Shown one piece after another: positions 19,021-28,790 of a stretch of DNA of 64,000 bases. The stretch covers positions 57,945-121,944 of the forward strand of contig NZ_JAHLNO010000029.1 of the NCBI RefSeq assembly GCF_018916875.1, written 5' to 3'. The notes beneath the pieces are model-generated. The model saw nothing but the letters and a program-made list of their open reading frames with translations, was not told the origin of the DNA and did no database searches. A program made the position numbers and the translations under genes. Each line of letters opens with the position of its first letter. Positions within the stretch are counted from its first letter, which is position 1. This DNA comes from Virgibacillus proomii. Lineage in GTDB: Bacteria > Bacillota > Bacilli > Bacillales > Amphibacillaceae.

Positions 19021-19143
19021 TTTAAGATTATCCGGGTTTTCGCTATTAATAAAGCATAAAACTATGGCCGGGAAAATTAACTTCGTAACGTATTTAAAGT
19101 TATTTGTATAAGCGAAAACGAGCAGATCGCTTGCGCCGAAAGT

Positions 19144-19191
19144 TTGGCACTGGCGAAATTTTTTAATTATAAAATGACTGATAATCAGTCA
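19144..19191 (+). promoter_or_regulatory. Promoter and operator of the SMR pair
   Basis: TTGGCA (19144-19149), 18-nt spacer, TATAAA (19168-19173), then the palindrome TGACTGA-TAA-TCAGTCA at 19175-19191, differing from the first operator only at the centre base. It lies 30 nt before the SMR start. Confidence 0.75.
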
Positions 19192-19220
19192 TAATAAATG
19201 GTACAGGGAGTTAACTGAAA

Positions 19221-19568
19221 GTGAATAAATCATGGATATACGTAATTTTAACAAGTTTATTTGAATTAATTTGGATTTATGGGTTTAATACAGCATCTAT
19301 GTGGTGGCATTGGGTTTTGATTATTGGAGCGATTTTGTTAGATCTTCATTTCTTGTCGAAAGCTTGTGAAGGTATACCAACAGGAACAGTATATGCCATA
19401 TTTGCTGCTGCTGGAACAGTAGGAACAGCATTAATGGACGTCTATATATTTGGTGGAAGTTTAAGTATGGGGAAAATATTTTTTATGTTTCTTCTAGTTA
19501 TAGGTGTTATTGGTTTAAAGCTATTTGATGAGCCGAATCAAGCAACACATCAGGAGGTGCATTCATAA
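19221..19568 (+). CDS. SMR-family multidrug/guanidinium-type exporter subunit 1
   Basis: 115 residues, four TM helices. The membrane Glu in helix 1 is present (TSLFELIWIYGF, Glu14), as is the family GTVYAIFAAAGTVG segment. A hydrophilic tail extends beyond the usual 105 residues. Paired small multidrug resistance proteins form heterodimers with opposite topology. The stop overlaps the next ATG (TAATG). Confidence 0.9.
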   Translation: MNKSWIYVILTSLFELIWIYGFNTASMWWHWVLIIGAILLDLHFLSKACEGIPTGTVYAIFAAAGTVGTALMDVYIFGGSLSMGKIFFMFLLVIGVIGLKLFDEPNQATHQEVHS

Positions 19569-19882
19569 TGGGATGGTTCTTTGTTGCATGTGCTTCGGTG
19601 TTTGAAATATTAGGTGTACTAGGTCTGCGGTTATATAGTCAGAATAAGACCATTCCCAGCGGTTTATTGTATCTAGGTGGATTAGGTGCTTCGTTTGCCT
19701 TTCTTTATGCATCTTTCTCACATTTACTTGTAAGTGTTTCTTATTCTGTGTTTATGGGAGTTGGTACGGCTGGCGCTGTAATAATGAATATGATTTTCTT
19801 TGGTGAATCAACCAATAAATTACGCGTTATCAGTTTAATTTTGATTATTATTGGAGTAGTAGGTTTGAAAGCTTTATCCTAA
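19568..19882 (+). CDS. SMR-family exporter subunit 2
   Basis: 104 residues, four TM helices, Glu13 in ASVFEILGVLGL, and the Ser/Tyr-rich SVSYSVFMGVGTAG segment. Coupled by a 1-nt overlap to subunit 1. Pair and regulator resemble YvdR/YvdS; substrate unknown. No guanidine riboswitch is visible upstream. Confidence 0.9.
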   Translation: MGWFFVACASVFEILGVLGLRLYSQNKTIPSGLLYLGGLGASFAFLYASFSHLLVSVSYSVFMGVGTAGAVIMNMIFFGESTNKLRVISLILIIIGVVGLKALS

Positions 19883-19951
19883 AGGCTTTGGATGTAACGT
19901 CAAAAGTGATGAAAAAAATCTAAGTATTGGATTATCTGGTTAAAGAGTAAT

Positions 19952-20566
19952 CTACTTAGATCCGTCATTTGATTTTTTTGAAGTATGATATTTCATAGTG
20001 ATGGGGATCGTTGAAAGTATTTTTATTAATTGTTCAGACATATAATTCGTAGAGTATTTGAAATCACTTTTTACCCATTCTATGATTAAACCTAACAAAG
20101 CATGAGCTTGGTAGCTAGCCTGCAAATCCTGGTTAATTGAATTTGTTTTTTGTAAAGCTTGTAAATCGTTGAGGGATAGATCTTTAATAATAGAACAAAG
20201 CTTATTTTGAAATCCCGGCAGGATATGTTCATTTAGTAGAATAGTTTGATAGAAGTCTGAAAAGCGCTTGATATGGTCAAAAATTAAAATGGTAGAGGCC
20301 TTCATTTCAAGGGGGGTGAATGTTTTTTTATTCAAGTATGGGTTTCTATAGGAATGAATCAAATCGGATAAAATATCTTCAACTAATTCATGAAAAAGTT
20401 CGGCTTTCGTTTGATAGTGTTTATAAAACGTCCCTCGATTTAAATTGGCAAAATACACAATATCAGTAATAGTTATTTGTTGCAGTTCTTTTTCTTTCAT
20501 TAACTGAATGAAAGCAGATTTTAATGCTTGTTTAGATTTTAGAACCCGACGGTCTGTCTTCATCAA
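19952..20566 (-). CDS. TetR-family regulator
   Basis: 204 residues. HTH at about 10-50 (LKSAFIQLMKEKELQQITIT, then NLNRGTFYKHYQTK). C-terminal domain of the TetR_C type. Divergent from the SDR gene at 20798, with palindromes in the gap, so it probably controls that gene. Confidence 0.85.
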   Translation of the reverse strand: MMKTDRRVLKSKQALKSAFIQLMKEKELQQITITDIVYFANLNRGTFYKHYQTKAELFHELVEDILSDLIHSYRNPYLNKKTFTPLEMKASTILIFDHIKRFSDFYQTILLNEHILPGFQNKLCSIIKDLSLNDLQALQKTNSINQDLQASYQAHALLGLIIEWVKSDFKYSTNYMSEQLIKILSTIPITMKYHTSKKSNDGSK

Positions 20567-20676
20567 CTATCTACCACCTATCTGTTTGAAGCTCTAATTT
20601 TTTTCCTATGTCTATCTGGAACCAAGATTCTACTTCATGAAAAATTCCACGTTATTGAACATAATCCATAATAAAT

Positions 20677-20745
20677 GTTGCTTAAGCAACAAAGTCCCTC
20701 CTATTTGCATATTGATATGTTTATTATAGTACACTATGCTTATGG
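20677..20745. promoter_or_regulatory. Shared TetR/SDR promoter region with palindromes
   Basis: GTTGCTTAAGCAAC (20677-20690) is a perfect 14-bp palindrome. GTACACTAT...ATGGTATAC near 20731-20752 is an imperfect 9-bp inverted repeat close to the likely SDR promoter. Either could be the operator of the TetR protein encoded at 19952-20566. Confidence 0.5.
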
Positions 20746-20797
20746 TATACAATTAATGTATGATCATGGTCACAATAAACTAGAAGGGTGAGAAGAC

Positions 20798-21559
20798 ATG
20801 AAATTAACAGGCAAAGTTGCGATTGTTACTGGTGCAGCCTCTGGAATGGGAAAGGCTATTGCTGAACTGTATGGTCAAGAAGGAGCAAGTGTCATTGTAT
20901 CTGATATTAATTTAAAAGGAGCAGAAGTAGTAGCGGCATCAATTGTTGAAAAGGGAGGAAATGCAAAGGCTGTAAAAACCGATGTAGCCATTAAACAAGA
21001 TATCGATCGTTTAATTGACACAACCATTAATGAATATGGCACATTAGATATCTTAGTTAATAATGCAGGTGTTATGGATGGAATAGAACCGGCCGGAGAA
21101 ATAGAGGATGAGAAGTGGGAACGAATTTTCTTAATTAATACTACTTCTGTCATGCGAGCAACTAGAAAAGTATTACCTATTTTTCTTGAAAAACAAAACG
21201 GTGTTATTATTAATATTGCTTCTACCGGTGGATTAAATGGTGCACATGCAGGAGCGGCATATACTGCTTCTAAACATGCGGTAATTGGATTTACAAAGAA
21301 TACTGGCTATATGTATGCAGACGAGGGAATTCGTTGTAATGCTATCGCTCCAGGGGGAGTAGAAACAAATATTGGTTTAACCATGAAACATATAAGCGAA
21401 TTTGGAGCTAGTCGTACACAAAAAGGACAAGCAGTTATGCCACGTATGGGAAAACCTGAAGAAATAGCGACAGTTGCTCTATTTTTAGCAACTGAGGATT
21501 CAAATTTTATCAATGGGACAGTAGTTACGGCAGATGGCGGTTGGACAGCGGCGTTTTAA
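20798..21559 (+). CDS. SDR-family NAD(P)-dependent oxidoreductase
   Basis: 253 residues, classical SDR. Cofactor motif TGAASGMGKA (12-21), DILVNNAGVMDG, catalytic Ser in NIASTGG (about 142) and YxxxK in YTASKHAV (Tyr about 155). C-terminal GTVVTADGGW is typical. RBS GAAGGGTGAG. Substrate unknown; divergent TetR suggests inducible expression. Confidence 0.92.
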   Translation: MKLTGKVAIVTGAASGMGKAIAELYGQEGASVIVSDINLKGAEVVAASIVEKGGNAKAVKTDVAIKQDIDRLIDTTINEYGTLDILVNNAGVMDGIEPAGEIEDEKWERIFLINTTSVMRATRKVLPIFLEKQNGVIINIASTGGLNGAHAGAAYTASKHAVIGFTKNTGYMYADEGIRCNAIAPGGVETNIGLTMKHISEFGASRTQKGQAVMPRMGKPEEIATVALFLATEDSNFINGTVVTADGGWTAAF

Positions 21560-21951
21560 TGGAACAACTCCTTCCATTTTATTCACCTATATTCGAAAAG
21601 CGTTGAAATTTTTTCAATGATAACCTGACTGCAAAAGAAAAAAGCCTGTATGATGATAAGATGCAGAGCACATCAAAAAGTATTGAAAGCGTGTTCATGT
21701 CGAGAGAACGCTTAACAAAAAATATATATAAATCTAAACTATTGGATGTCCTACTGAGCAACTAACAGGGTTTGTTTATCTCTGAGTACTAGGTAAACAC
21801 CATCTTGCTGTTGCTCAGTTCTTTTTATTCGGCACCAATCTAGTCAGAAATTCCCAACCTTTTAATGATACAAATTTTAGTAAATATCTACATCTACAGT
21901 TTTATCTTTCGTTTTTCTTCTAACGTTTTTTAATAAAAAATTGTTTTATTC
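21560..21951. other. Intergenic with a possible gene scrap
   Basis: AATGGAA...TTCCATTTT at 21558-21580 may terminate the SDR gene. A frame at about 21624-21764 encodes LTAKEKSLYDDKMQSTSKSI onward to LLSN and stop, the look of a protein tail, family not established. A long-range pair GAGCAAC...GTTGCTC (about 21756-21816) precedes TTCTTTTT. No intact gene. Confidence 0.35.
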
Positions 21952-22527
21952 TTAATTCAAGTGTCTTACCTGGTTATAGTTTTGGATCTCCCATGTCTTT
22001 TCTTTGAAACGAATGTTGCTAATACATCCATTCATTAGTATTGTTTTACCTGAGCCGATTTCTCCATTGGAAATTTCAGCTAATATAGCATTGATGACAG
22101 CACCGTGAGCAACTAATAAAATTCGCTTATTAGGAAATTTTTTATTGATCTTTTCCAATCCTGTCATAACACGCTGATTAAATTCTTCTCGTTTTTCTTG
22201 GCTTGGAAAGCTGCCGTTCGGATACGCTCTTTGCCTTTCTTCCATCGTCATACCTTCAGCATCTCCAAATGAACGTTCTTTAAAATCGTCCATTTCTATA
22301 AGCGGAAGAATTAAGTGTAGGTTAATAATTTGAGCAGTCTCTTTTGCACGTTGTAAAGGACTGCATATGAGGACATCATAATCAGCCGCATTTAAAAATT
22401 TGCCGCAAGCTTCAGCTTGTTTTCTTCCTGTATCGTTAAGCGGAATATCCGTTTTTCCTTGAAGTCTGCCTTGTTTGTTCCAGTCTGTTTGTCCATGGCG
22501 AATAAAACATATACTTGATATTGCCAT
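21952..22527 (-). CDS. Histidine phosphatase family protein (PhoE/cobC-like)
   Basis: 191 residues. RHG motif FIRHGQTDWN at residues 8-17 with the phospho-His, RLQGKTDIPL, CSPLQRAKETAQ, acid motif DDFKERSFGD and second His in VAHGAVINA. A phosphoglycerate-mutase-like hydrolase; substrate not predictable. RBS AAGGGAGAGG upstream. Confidence 0.9.
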   Translation of the reverse strand: MAISSICFIRHGQTDWNKQGRLQGKTDIPLNDTGRKQAEACGKFLNAADYDVLICSPLQRAKETAQIINLHLILPLIEMDDFKERSFGDAEGMTMEERQRAYPNGSFPSQEKREEFNQRVMTGLEKINKKFPNKRILLVAHGAVINAILAEISNGEIGSGKTILMNGCISNIRFKEKTWEIQNYNQVRHLN

Positions 22528-23132
22528 CCTCTCCCTTACATGTCTTTTAATTAATTATATCAAATCAAAATAATTATTGTTCATAATTTCACAATTATGA
22601 TCAGCAACCTTTTTTCTAAATAGTATCATCAATTATTTTAGTTTACGATGCATCCTTAAACAAACGTGAATTAAAAAAATGAATGTTATCTATTCATTTT
22701 AAAATTATTATATAATAATAATACATTTTAAATTTTTTGTATATCTGGCATAGAAATTTGGATATTTAAACTTTTCAAGGCTTACAGATACTCCAGATTT
22801 TTAATTACATTTATCATGAAGATAGGATTATGGAAAAACTTCGACAGGGACACATCGCGGTTTTTCAAGGACAAGAGAAGCAGCTTGAATAGGCATCGCA
22901 CGCAGAAAAAGTGTTCTTCTTTTTCAAGGGGAAAAGCACTCTTTGAATTAGTTTCCCTTTATCCCGTAAGAAGATCGGCCGTTTGTACCCCGCTAACCGA
23001 GCGCTTGCACTTTTGTGTCTGACTCATACGCTCAAGAGCTCTCGCTTTTGCTCTGGACTGAATACATTGGAATTTGTTGCAAATTATTAGAAAGTCGATT
23101 AGAAATAATTACTTACAAAGGAGATTTAAACT
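22528..23132. repeat. Intergenic with family C and D modules
   Basis: 22528-22820 is AT-rich with no gene. 22835-22965 is a family C double unit (GGACACATCGCGGTTTTTCA; ATCGCACGCAGAAAAAGTG). 22966-23015 is a D module (CGTAAGAAGATCGGCCGTTT). AAAGGAGA at 23117 serves the methyltransferase. Confidence 0.6.
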
Positions 23133-23891
23133 ATGTTTAGTTATTACAGTAATCTATCATCAGAAGTATATGATTTGGATAAGCCGATAGGTCATTCCTT
23201 TGGCGATATAGAGTTTTACTTGGAACGTCTTGCTACTTGTACAGGAAAAATCCTCGAGCCTGCTGTTGGTACAGGGCGCATGCTTATCCCGCTTCTAGAA
23301 AACGGTCTTGATGTTGAAGGTTTTGATATATCCTCCGAAATGTTGACTATTTGTCGTGATCATTGTGGAAAAAGAGGTCTGAACCCAAAACTTTTCACAG
23401 CATCCATGCAGGACTTCCAAGTCAATCAGAAATACGAAGCGATTATACTGGCATCAGGTACTTTTTTGTTACTGCACGAAAGAGAAGATTCACTAAAAGC
23501 GCTAACGAACTTTTACCATCATTTAGCGGCTGGAGGACGACTTATGTTTGATGTTTTTCTGCAAACGGATATTGAATTAGGAAAAGCACATACCAAAACA
23601 TGGGAATGTGAAAATGGAGATATGATTACATTAGAAACAAAAATAACCCAAGTAGACTATATTCATCAGTATACTGTTTCCCATAATCGGTATGAAAAGT
23701 GGAGAAACGGTGTGCTCCAACAAACAGAATTAGAGCGTTTTCCACTACGTTGGTATGGAGTTGAAGAGATGAAATTACTTTTGCAAACAATAGGATTTAC
23801 TGATATTACAATCTCTGCTAATTATAAATACGGAAAATATCCAACACAAGCGGATCAATCAATTACTTTTGAAGCAATAGCAAAAAAATAG
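23133..23891 (+). CDS. Class I SAM-dependent methyltransferase
   Basis: 252 residues. Motif I is LEPAVGTGRMLIPLL (about 41-55), motif II VEGFDISSEML, and a post-core region with a beta-rich insertion (HQYTVSHNRYEKWRNG). Small-molecule type; substrate unknown. AAAGGAGATTT precedes the ATG. It is flanked on both sides by repeats. Confidence 0.88.
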   Translation: MFSYYSNLSSEVYDLDKPIGHSFGDIEFYLERLATCTGKILEPAVGTGRMLIPLLENGLDVEGFDISSEMLTICRDHCGKRGLNPKLFTASMQDFQVNQKYEAIILASGTFLLLHEREDSLKALTNFYHHLAAGGRLMFDVFLQTDIELGKAHTKTWECENGDMITLETKITQVDYIHQYTVSHNRYEKWRNGVLQQTELERFPLRWYGVEEMKLLLQTIGFTDITISANYKYGKYPTQADQSITFEAIAKK

Positions 23892-23924
23892 AGATTTTTA
23901 GAATACTATTGAAATCTAAGTGGG

Positions 23925-24195
23925 AAGATAACGACACCTAAATGCCCGATTCGTTCGGGTCAACAGGACAAGGAAAGCTACGGTAGCAATACATCACACG
24001 CAGAAAAGTGCTTTCCTTTTCAAGGACGGAGAAACAGCTTGAATAGGCATCGCACGCAGAAAAAGGGCTTTTCTTTTTCAAGGACAAGGAAAGCTACGGC
24101 AGCAATACATCGCACGCAGAAAAAGTGTTCTTCTTTTTCAAGGACAAGGAAAGCTACGGCAGCAATACATCGCGGTTTTTCAAGGACAGAGAAAT
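23925..24195. repeat. Partial family B and tandem family C array
   Basis: 23925-23960 is a B scrap (AACGACACCTAAATGCCCGA). From about 23960 four C units follow in tandem, about 55-65 bp each, with cores CGCACGCAGAAAAAG and TTTTTCAAGGACAAGGAAAG, and GCTACGGCAGCAATACATCG between them. The last units are almost identical, indicating recent expansion or gene conversion. Confidence 0.7.
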
Positions 24196-25844
24196 TTGTG
24201 GGTTGTTACTATACTTATACATGATAAGTAAAACAAATATATAATAAGGTGTTTAAACTCTAGCTCAAACAAATGCTTAGCAATTTAATGGACTATCAAT
24301 TCACGGATATATGTTTATCTTTCCCCTAGCGAACCTCCCCAGCATCGTCAAGGTTTCTACCCTAAGGGAAATGGCTACAGCTATTACGTTGTAGTATGAT
24401 AAAAGTTGTCTTTGTGCGACTTAGTGATTAAGTTTTTTTATTTAAAATTGAATTGATTTCCCATACCGTGCTGCCGTTACTCTCGTGTTAAAACCCCTAT
24501 CATGCATAACGCCATTTGTATATATTTGGGCTATCCCTCCCTTTCTTTATGTTATAACGTTCAAGTTAGTACAGATGGTATATATACGGTGAAGCTGGTA
24601 AGTAAGCGTTATTCCCTTTCATCTACAGATCTAATGATTTTGGAAAAGCATTAGAATTTTTCTCTGCTTTCTTTACGATCATGTAATTTGGATTTCATTA
24701 ATAAACGTAGCCAATAACCGCTGAGAGGATATTTAACAAGCGATTCGTCGTTAGCTTTTTTTAAAAACTAGCTATCATAAGGAAAAGCTGCTGTTTCTGA
24801 CGGAGCTTTTCCTTATGGATTGTATTCTTTATTTAGGCATATAAAGTACTGTAATGCTTAGTACTATAGTAAGTATAAATTAATGAAAAATACAATTGGT
24901 TTTCATGCTGTCGAGAATTTACGCTCGATGAAAAAAGAACGCATCCGCATTAAAAGTAAGTTAATTGATACAAGGAGAAAAATATAGGACGTTGAAATGA
25001 AAAAGACAGTGTTGAAGCTAATAAATAGCTTTAAGGCTGTTTTTTATTGTTTAGGAAACTATAAAATTCTACGACTGTCGATAACTATTTTGAAAAAGTA
25101 TCTTCGTCTAGCTTAAGCACTCGTGCTCTTAGCAAACTTCAATCTTCTTCCTACGATAAATCAACATCAGCTTGAATCTAAAGGGAGGCCGACTAAAAGC
25201 GGGCTTGTCGCTCAGGCGTCGGCATACCCCCTGTCTTAGAGGCATGTTTCCCTTATCCTCTTGTTAGAATCCGTATTTCTCTAGCTTTAAACATTTTTTA
25301 ATTATCTTGACGGGATATTGAGAAAAACAGCTCTCCTAAATGCCCAATATTCAAGGAGGAAAACCTTCTTTAAATGAAGCTTCATTTTATCTAGGTCAGA
25401 AGTTCCCCGGTTTGTATGTCGGTAACGAGCGCTTCTAGCTTTGGTTTAATAATTTACTATTCAAAAGAAATAGTAACTTTAAAAACGTTTCTAAAGACAT
25501 AAAATAGGTTAAACATATTCATAACTCTATCGGAGAAGACATAAGCTATAGATATTGCTTTGATAGGGCGCCTAACTTGAAAACAGGCTTCTAATGATAA
25601 GTGATTAGAACAAAGTTAAGAATAAAGTATTCGATGATAGACATTTTGAATTGATCCATAAGATTGAAGCAATTGATATTGTTCCTAAATAGGTCTACAT
25701 GAGCTTGTCACTATAGCTACACCATTCTAATTTTTGTTCTTTTTTAAATATAAGAATTCAAGGCTAGCTCTATCTAATCAAAATGCACGTATATTATCGA
25801 AATCTTACAATATAATGATAAAAATTAAAGTAAAAGGTGTGGAC
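24196..25844. other. Long gene-poor stretch with family A/B/D repeats and gene scraps
   Basis: 24196-25100 shows no intact gene. Short frames such as FHAVENLRSMKKERIRIKSK (about 24900) and RHFELIHKIEAIDIVPK with stop (about 25640-25692) look like protein tails. 25106-25260 is a family A copy; 25280-25392 a degraded B copy; 25393-25440 a D module. The carboxypeptidase promoter must lie in the last 150 bases. Confidence 0.45.
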
Positions 25845-27386
25845 ATGCTTATGAAGTGGAATAGCGTGACAAGAAAAACATATTTATGTTTGGTTATTTC
25901 TCTTATCGTTGTAATTTCGTTATTGAATCAAAATAATCCATTGCTCGTGACAGCAACAAAAGATATAGACAAAGAAGAAATAACAGAAAATGCTTCGTTA
26001 GAGGAAAAACTGTCAGCCATCCTGATGAGTAAGCATTTAGCTGGAACGTCAACAGCGGTAAGCGTTATGCATGCGAATACAGGAGAACTGTTATTTTCGC
26101 AAAACGGATCTAGTCGATTACATCCAGCTTCCAATATGAAGCTGCTCACTGCAGTATCAGCATTGGAGGTACTGGGTGAGGATTATCAATTTTCAACAGA
26201 AATATTAACGGATGGGAAAGTGAAAGGTAGTGTATTACATGGAAACTTATATGTAAAAGGAAAAGGAGATCCGACCCTATTAGCGAAAGATTTACAACGC
26301 TTTGCTCGTGATTTAAGAAAGCAGGGAATTCGAAAAATAAAAGGCAATCTTATTGGTGATGACACATGGTATGATGATGTTCGTCTATCCCAAGATTTAA
26401 ATTGGTCAGATGAATCTGTTTATACCGGAGCACAAGTATCGGCTTTAACTCTTTCTCCAAATGAAGATTATGACGCTGGAACGGTTATTGTCGAGGTGCT
26501 TCCTAGGAAAGCAGCTGAAGGAAAAGCAAAACTACGTATAACGCCTAAAACCGATTATGTAAACATCGTGAATAACACAAAAATGATGAATAAGGATGGG
26601 AAAAAGGATATTTCAATTGAACGAAAACATGGAACGAATACGATCGTCGTTGAAGGAACGATGCCAGTAAATGGCTCTAACGCAAAAGCTTGGGTGTCTG
26701 TTTGGGAACCAACAGGGTATGTATTAGATGTGTTTGAAGTCGCTCTTAACGAAGCAGGTATCTCTTTTATTGGACATTCTAAAACCACTCGAGGGAAAAC
26801 GCCTACACAAGCGAATAAGCTAGCTATAAAAAAATCAATACCATTAAAAGAATTACTTATTCCTTTTATGAAACTAAGTAATAATGGACATGGTGAAGTA
26901 CTTACGAAAGAAATGGGAAAAGTGATGCACCATGAAGGCAGCTGGGAAAAAGGAATAGAAGCTATAGAACAAGTCATGTCTGACATGGGCATCGATCCAA
27001 CATCCATGCTATTACGCGATGGTTCCGGGATGTCACATAAAAACATGATCCCAGCTAATGCGCTTACCCAATTACTTTATCATGCGCAAAATAAACCTTG
27101 GTTTGAAGTATTTAAACATTCCCTGCCGGTAGCCGGGGAGTCCGACCGATTAGTTGGCGGTACCCTCCGTGAGCGTATGAAAACGGAACCTGCAAAAGGC
27201 AATGTGGTGGCAAAGACAGGCTCATTAACAGGTATGTCAACACTATCCGGTTATGTAATGACAAAGGATCAACAACCAATCATTTTTTCGATCATGATAA
27301 ATAACTACCTTGGATCAAGTAAACATATCATAGCGATCGAGGACCAAATCGCTGAGACATTAGCAGAGCATGATTTTTCGAAATAA
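25845..27386 (+). CDS. D-alanyl-D-alanine carboxypeptidase/endopeptidase (PBP4, S13 family)
   Basis: 513 residues from ATG 25845, chosen because AAGGTG lies 5 nt upstream and a signal sequence (TM about 12-30) follows directly; the frame is open further upstream without a ribosome site. S13 motifs: SxxK in HPASNMKLLTA, second motif in DGSGMSHKN, and KTG in VVAKTGSLTG. The large domain II insertion expected of PBP4 lies between the first two. Trims peptidoglycan stem peptides outside the cell. Single gene. Confidence 0.92.
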   Translation: MLMKWNSVTRKTYLCLVISLIVVISLLNQNNPLLVTATKDIDKEEITENASLEEKLSAILMSKHLAGTSTAVSVMHANTGELLFSQNGSSRLHPASNMKLLTAVSALEVLGEDYQFSTEILTDGKVKGSVLHGNLYVKGKGDPTLLAKDLQRFARDLRKQGIRKIKGNLIGDDTWYDDVRLSQDLNWSDESVYTGAQVSALTLSPNEDYDAGTVIVEVLPRKAAEGKAKLRITPKTDYVNIVNNTKMMNKDGKKDISIERKHGTNTIVVEGTMPVNGSNAKAWVSVWEPTGYVLDVFEVALNEAGISFIGHSKTTRGKTPTQANKLAIKKSIPLKELLIPFMKLSNNGHGEVLTKEMGKVMHHEGSWEKGIEAIEQVMSDMGIDPTSMLLRDGSGMSHKNMIPANALTQLLYHAQNKPWFEVFKHSLPVAGESDRLVGGTLRERMKTEPAKGNVVAKTGSLTGMSTLSGYVMTKDQQPIIFSIMINNYLGSSKHIIAIEDQIAETLAEHDFSK

Positions 27387-27594
27387 AATGGAGTGCTTTT
27401 ACTGGTAGGAAGACTTCTATCTTAAGAAACTGAAAATAGAATTTAGGCTGTGAGAGTTACAGTGAAGCCCGGTTCAACTATCCCAGCTAAAGTACTGCTT
27501 TATCACATGCTTTTACAAAACTTTGGATTTATATCGTAATAAGAATGATGAACATGCTAAAATAAGGGAAAACAATGCTGATGAGGTGAGCAGG

Positions 27595-28359
27595 TTGCCT
27601 AAATTAACAGCTGATACGGCATATTTAAAATGGATGCAATTAAAAAAGGATAAGATTCCGGCGAATAATCAGTTTCCATTCAACTTACCAATTATTAAAA
27701 ATTTTACCGAATTGACGTTTCATCCAAATGTTACTTATATTATTGGTGAAAATGGGATGGGAAAATCCACATTGCTGGAAGCAATTGCTATAGCATTAGG
27801 TTTTAACCCGGAAGGCGGCACACGAAATTTCAATTTTTCTAGTTATAACTCCCATTCACCATTGGCTCAGTATGTTCGTATCGCCAAAAGCCCGTATCAA
27901 CCTAAGGATTATTTTTTCTTTCGTGCCGAATCATTTTATAATGTTGCGACAAACATCGAAGAAATGGATGCATCTAGTTTAGGAGGACCGAGGATTATAG
28001 ATTCCTTCGGCGGAACATCTTTACATAAGCAATCACATGGTGAAGCATTTTTGGCAGCATTTATCTACCGATTCCAAGGAGATGGACTATACATTTTAGA
28101 TGAACCAGAAGCAGCCTTGTCTCCTTTAAGGCAGATGTCAATGCTGCGAAGAATTCACGATCTTGTAGAAGCAGGTTCACAGTTTATTATCTCTACCCAT
28201 GCGCCTATTTTGATGACATATCCACATGCGCTTATTTTTGAGTTGACGGAAACTGGCATGCAGGAAACCACATTGGAAAAAACAAGTCATTATAAAATAA
28301 TGGAGCAATTTTTTACAGACAAAGATCGCATGCTTCATCATTTGTTTGAATCGATGTAG
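27595..28359 (+). CDS. AAA-family ATP-binding protein (SMC/ABC-like head)
   Basis: 254 residues from TTG 27595, which has GAGGTGAG just upstream; the frame could extend to TTG 27523 but with no ribosome site. Walker A is GENGMGKSTLLEA, a signature-like FGGTSLHKQSHGEAFL, Walker B LYILDEPEAALS and a switch His in ISTHAPIL. No coiled coil or transmembrane part. Such single-domain proteins are common in Bacillaceae and of unknown role. Confidence 0.85.
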   Translation: MPKLTADTAYLKWMQLKKDKIPANNQFPFNLPIIKNFTELTFHPNVTYIIGENGMGKSTLLEAIAIALGFNPEGGTRNFNFSSYNSHSPLAQYVRIAKSPYQPKDYFFFRAESFYNVATNIEEMDASSLGGPRIIDSFGGTSLHKQSHGEAFLAAFIYRFQGDGLYILDEPEAALSPLRQMSMLRRIHDLVEAGSQFIISTHAPILMTYPHALIFELTETGMQETTLEKTSHYKIMEQFFTDKDRMLHHLFESM

Positions 28360-28741
28360 GCTTATTCCATCATTCGTCCATAATCATCTTTCTATCGCAG
28401 CGATGAGTAAACTAAATGGCGGTAAAAAACTGGAGAAAATCGACGCATAGTAATTATCCTTATCACCCTATGATGTATGGACAAGAAACCAGACGACTAA
28501 TAAACGGCAGTTTTCACATCATCTGCTAAAAGACTTAGTATCTATCTACTTGACAAGAGTTAGTTCAAAGCGGTGGGGATATTAGTTGTTTGCTTACATC
28601 TACCTAAAGTCCAAAAAACAGCATGGTAATCGTTTCACTGAAACAGAAAATAGATATTCACAGCTAAAAATGAAGCTGAAAAAACTCAATATGCAGGCTG
28701 TAGAATTCAAAGATGTTGCAATTATAGCACTTTGTTAAAAT
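28360..28741. other. Intergenic, probable transposase relic
   Basis: No intact gene. Plus-strand frames include YPYHPMMYGQETRRLINGSF and LKSKKQHGNRFTETENRYSQ with stops and shifts between them, which suggests a decayed transposase, but I cannot assign the family. Confidence 0.3.
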
Positions 28742-28780
28742 CTTAACCGTAGTGGATAAAGGAAGGCCACTACGGTTAAG
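28742..28780. terminator. Terminator between the ATP-binding gene and pssA
   Basis: Perfect 14-bp stem CTTAACCGTAGTGG (28742-28755) with CCACTACGGTTAAG (28767-28780). On the minus strand it is followed by ATTTTAAC, so it most likely ends pssA. Confidence 0.7.
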
Positions 28781-28790
28781 AAGTTTCCCT

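Noticed and set aside
19021..19200. Guanidine (ykkC) riboswitch before the SMR pair
   Set aside because: The conserved ACGR loops are absent; a TetR operator explains control better.
24000..24195. Tandem repeats that could be taken for a CRISPR array
   Set aside because: Units are adjacent and imperfect, no unique spacers of constant length, no cas genes.
26555..27046. 163-codon minus frame opposite the carboxypeptidase
   Set aside because: It mirrors coding DNA that has S13 motifs on the plus strand.
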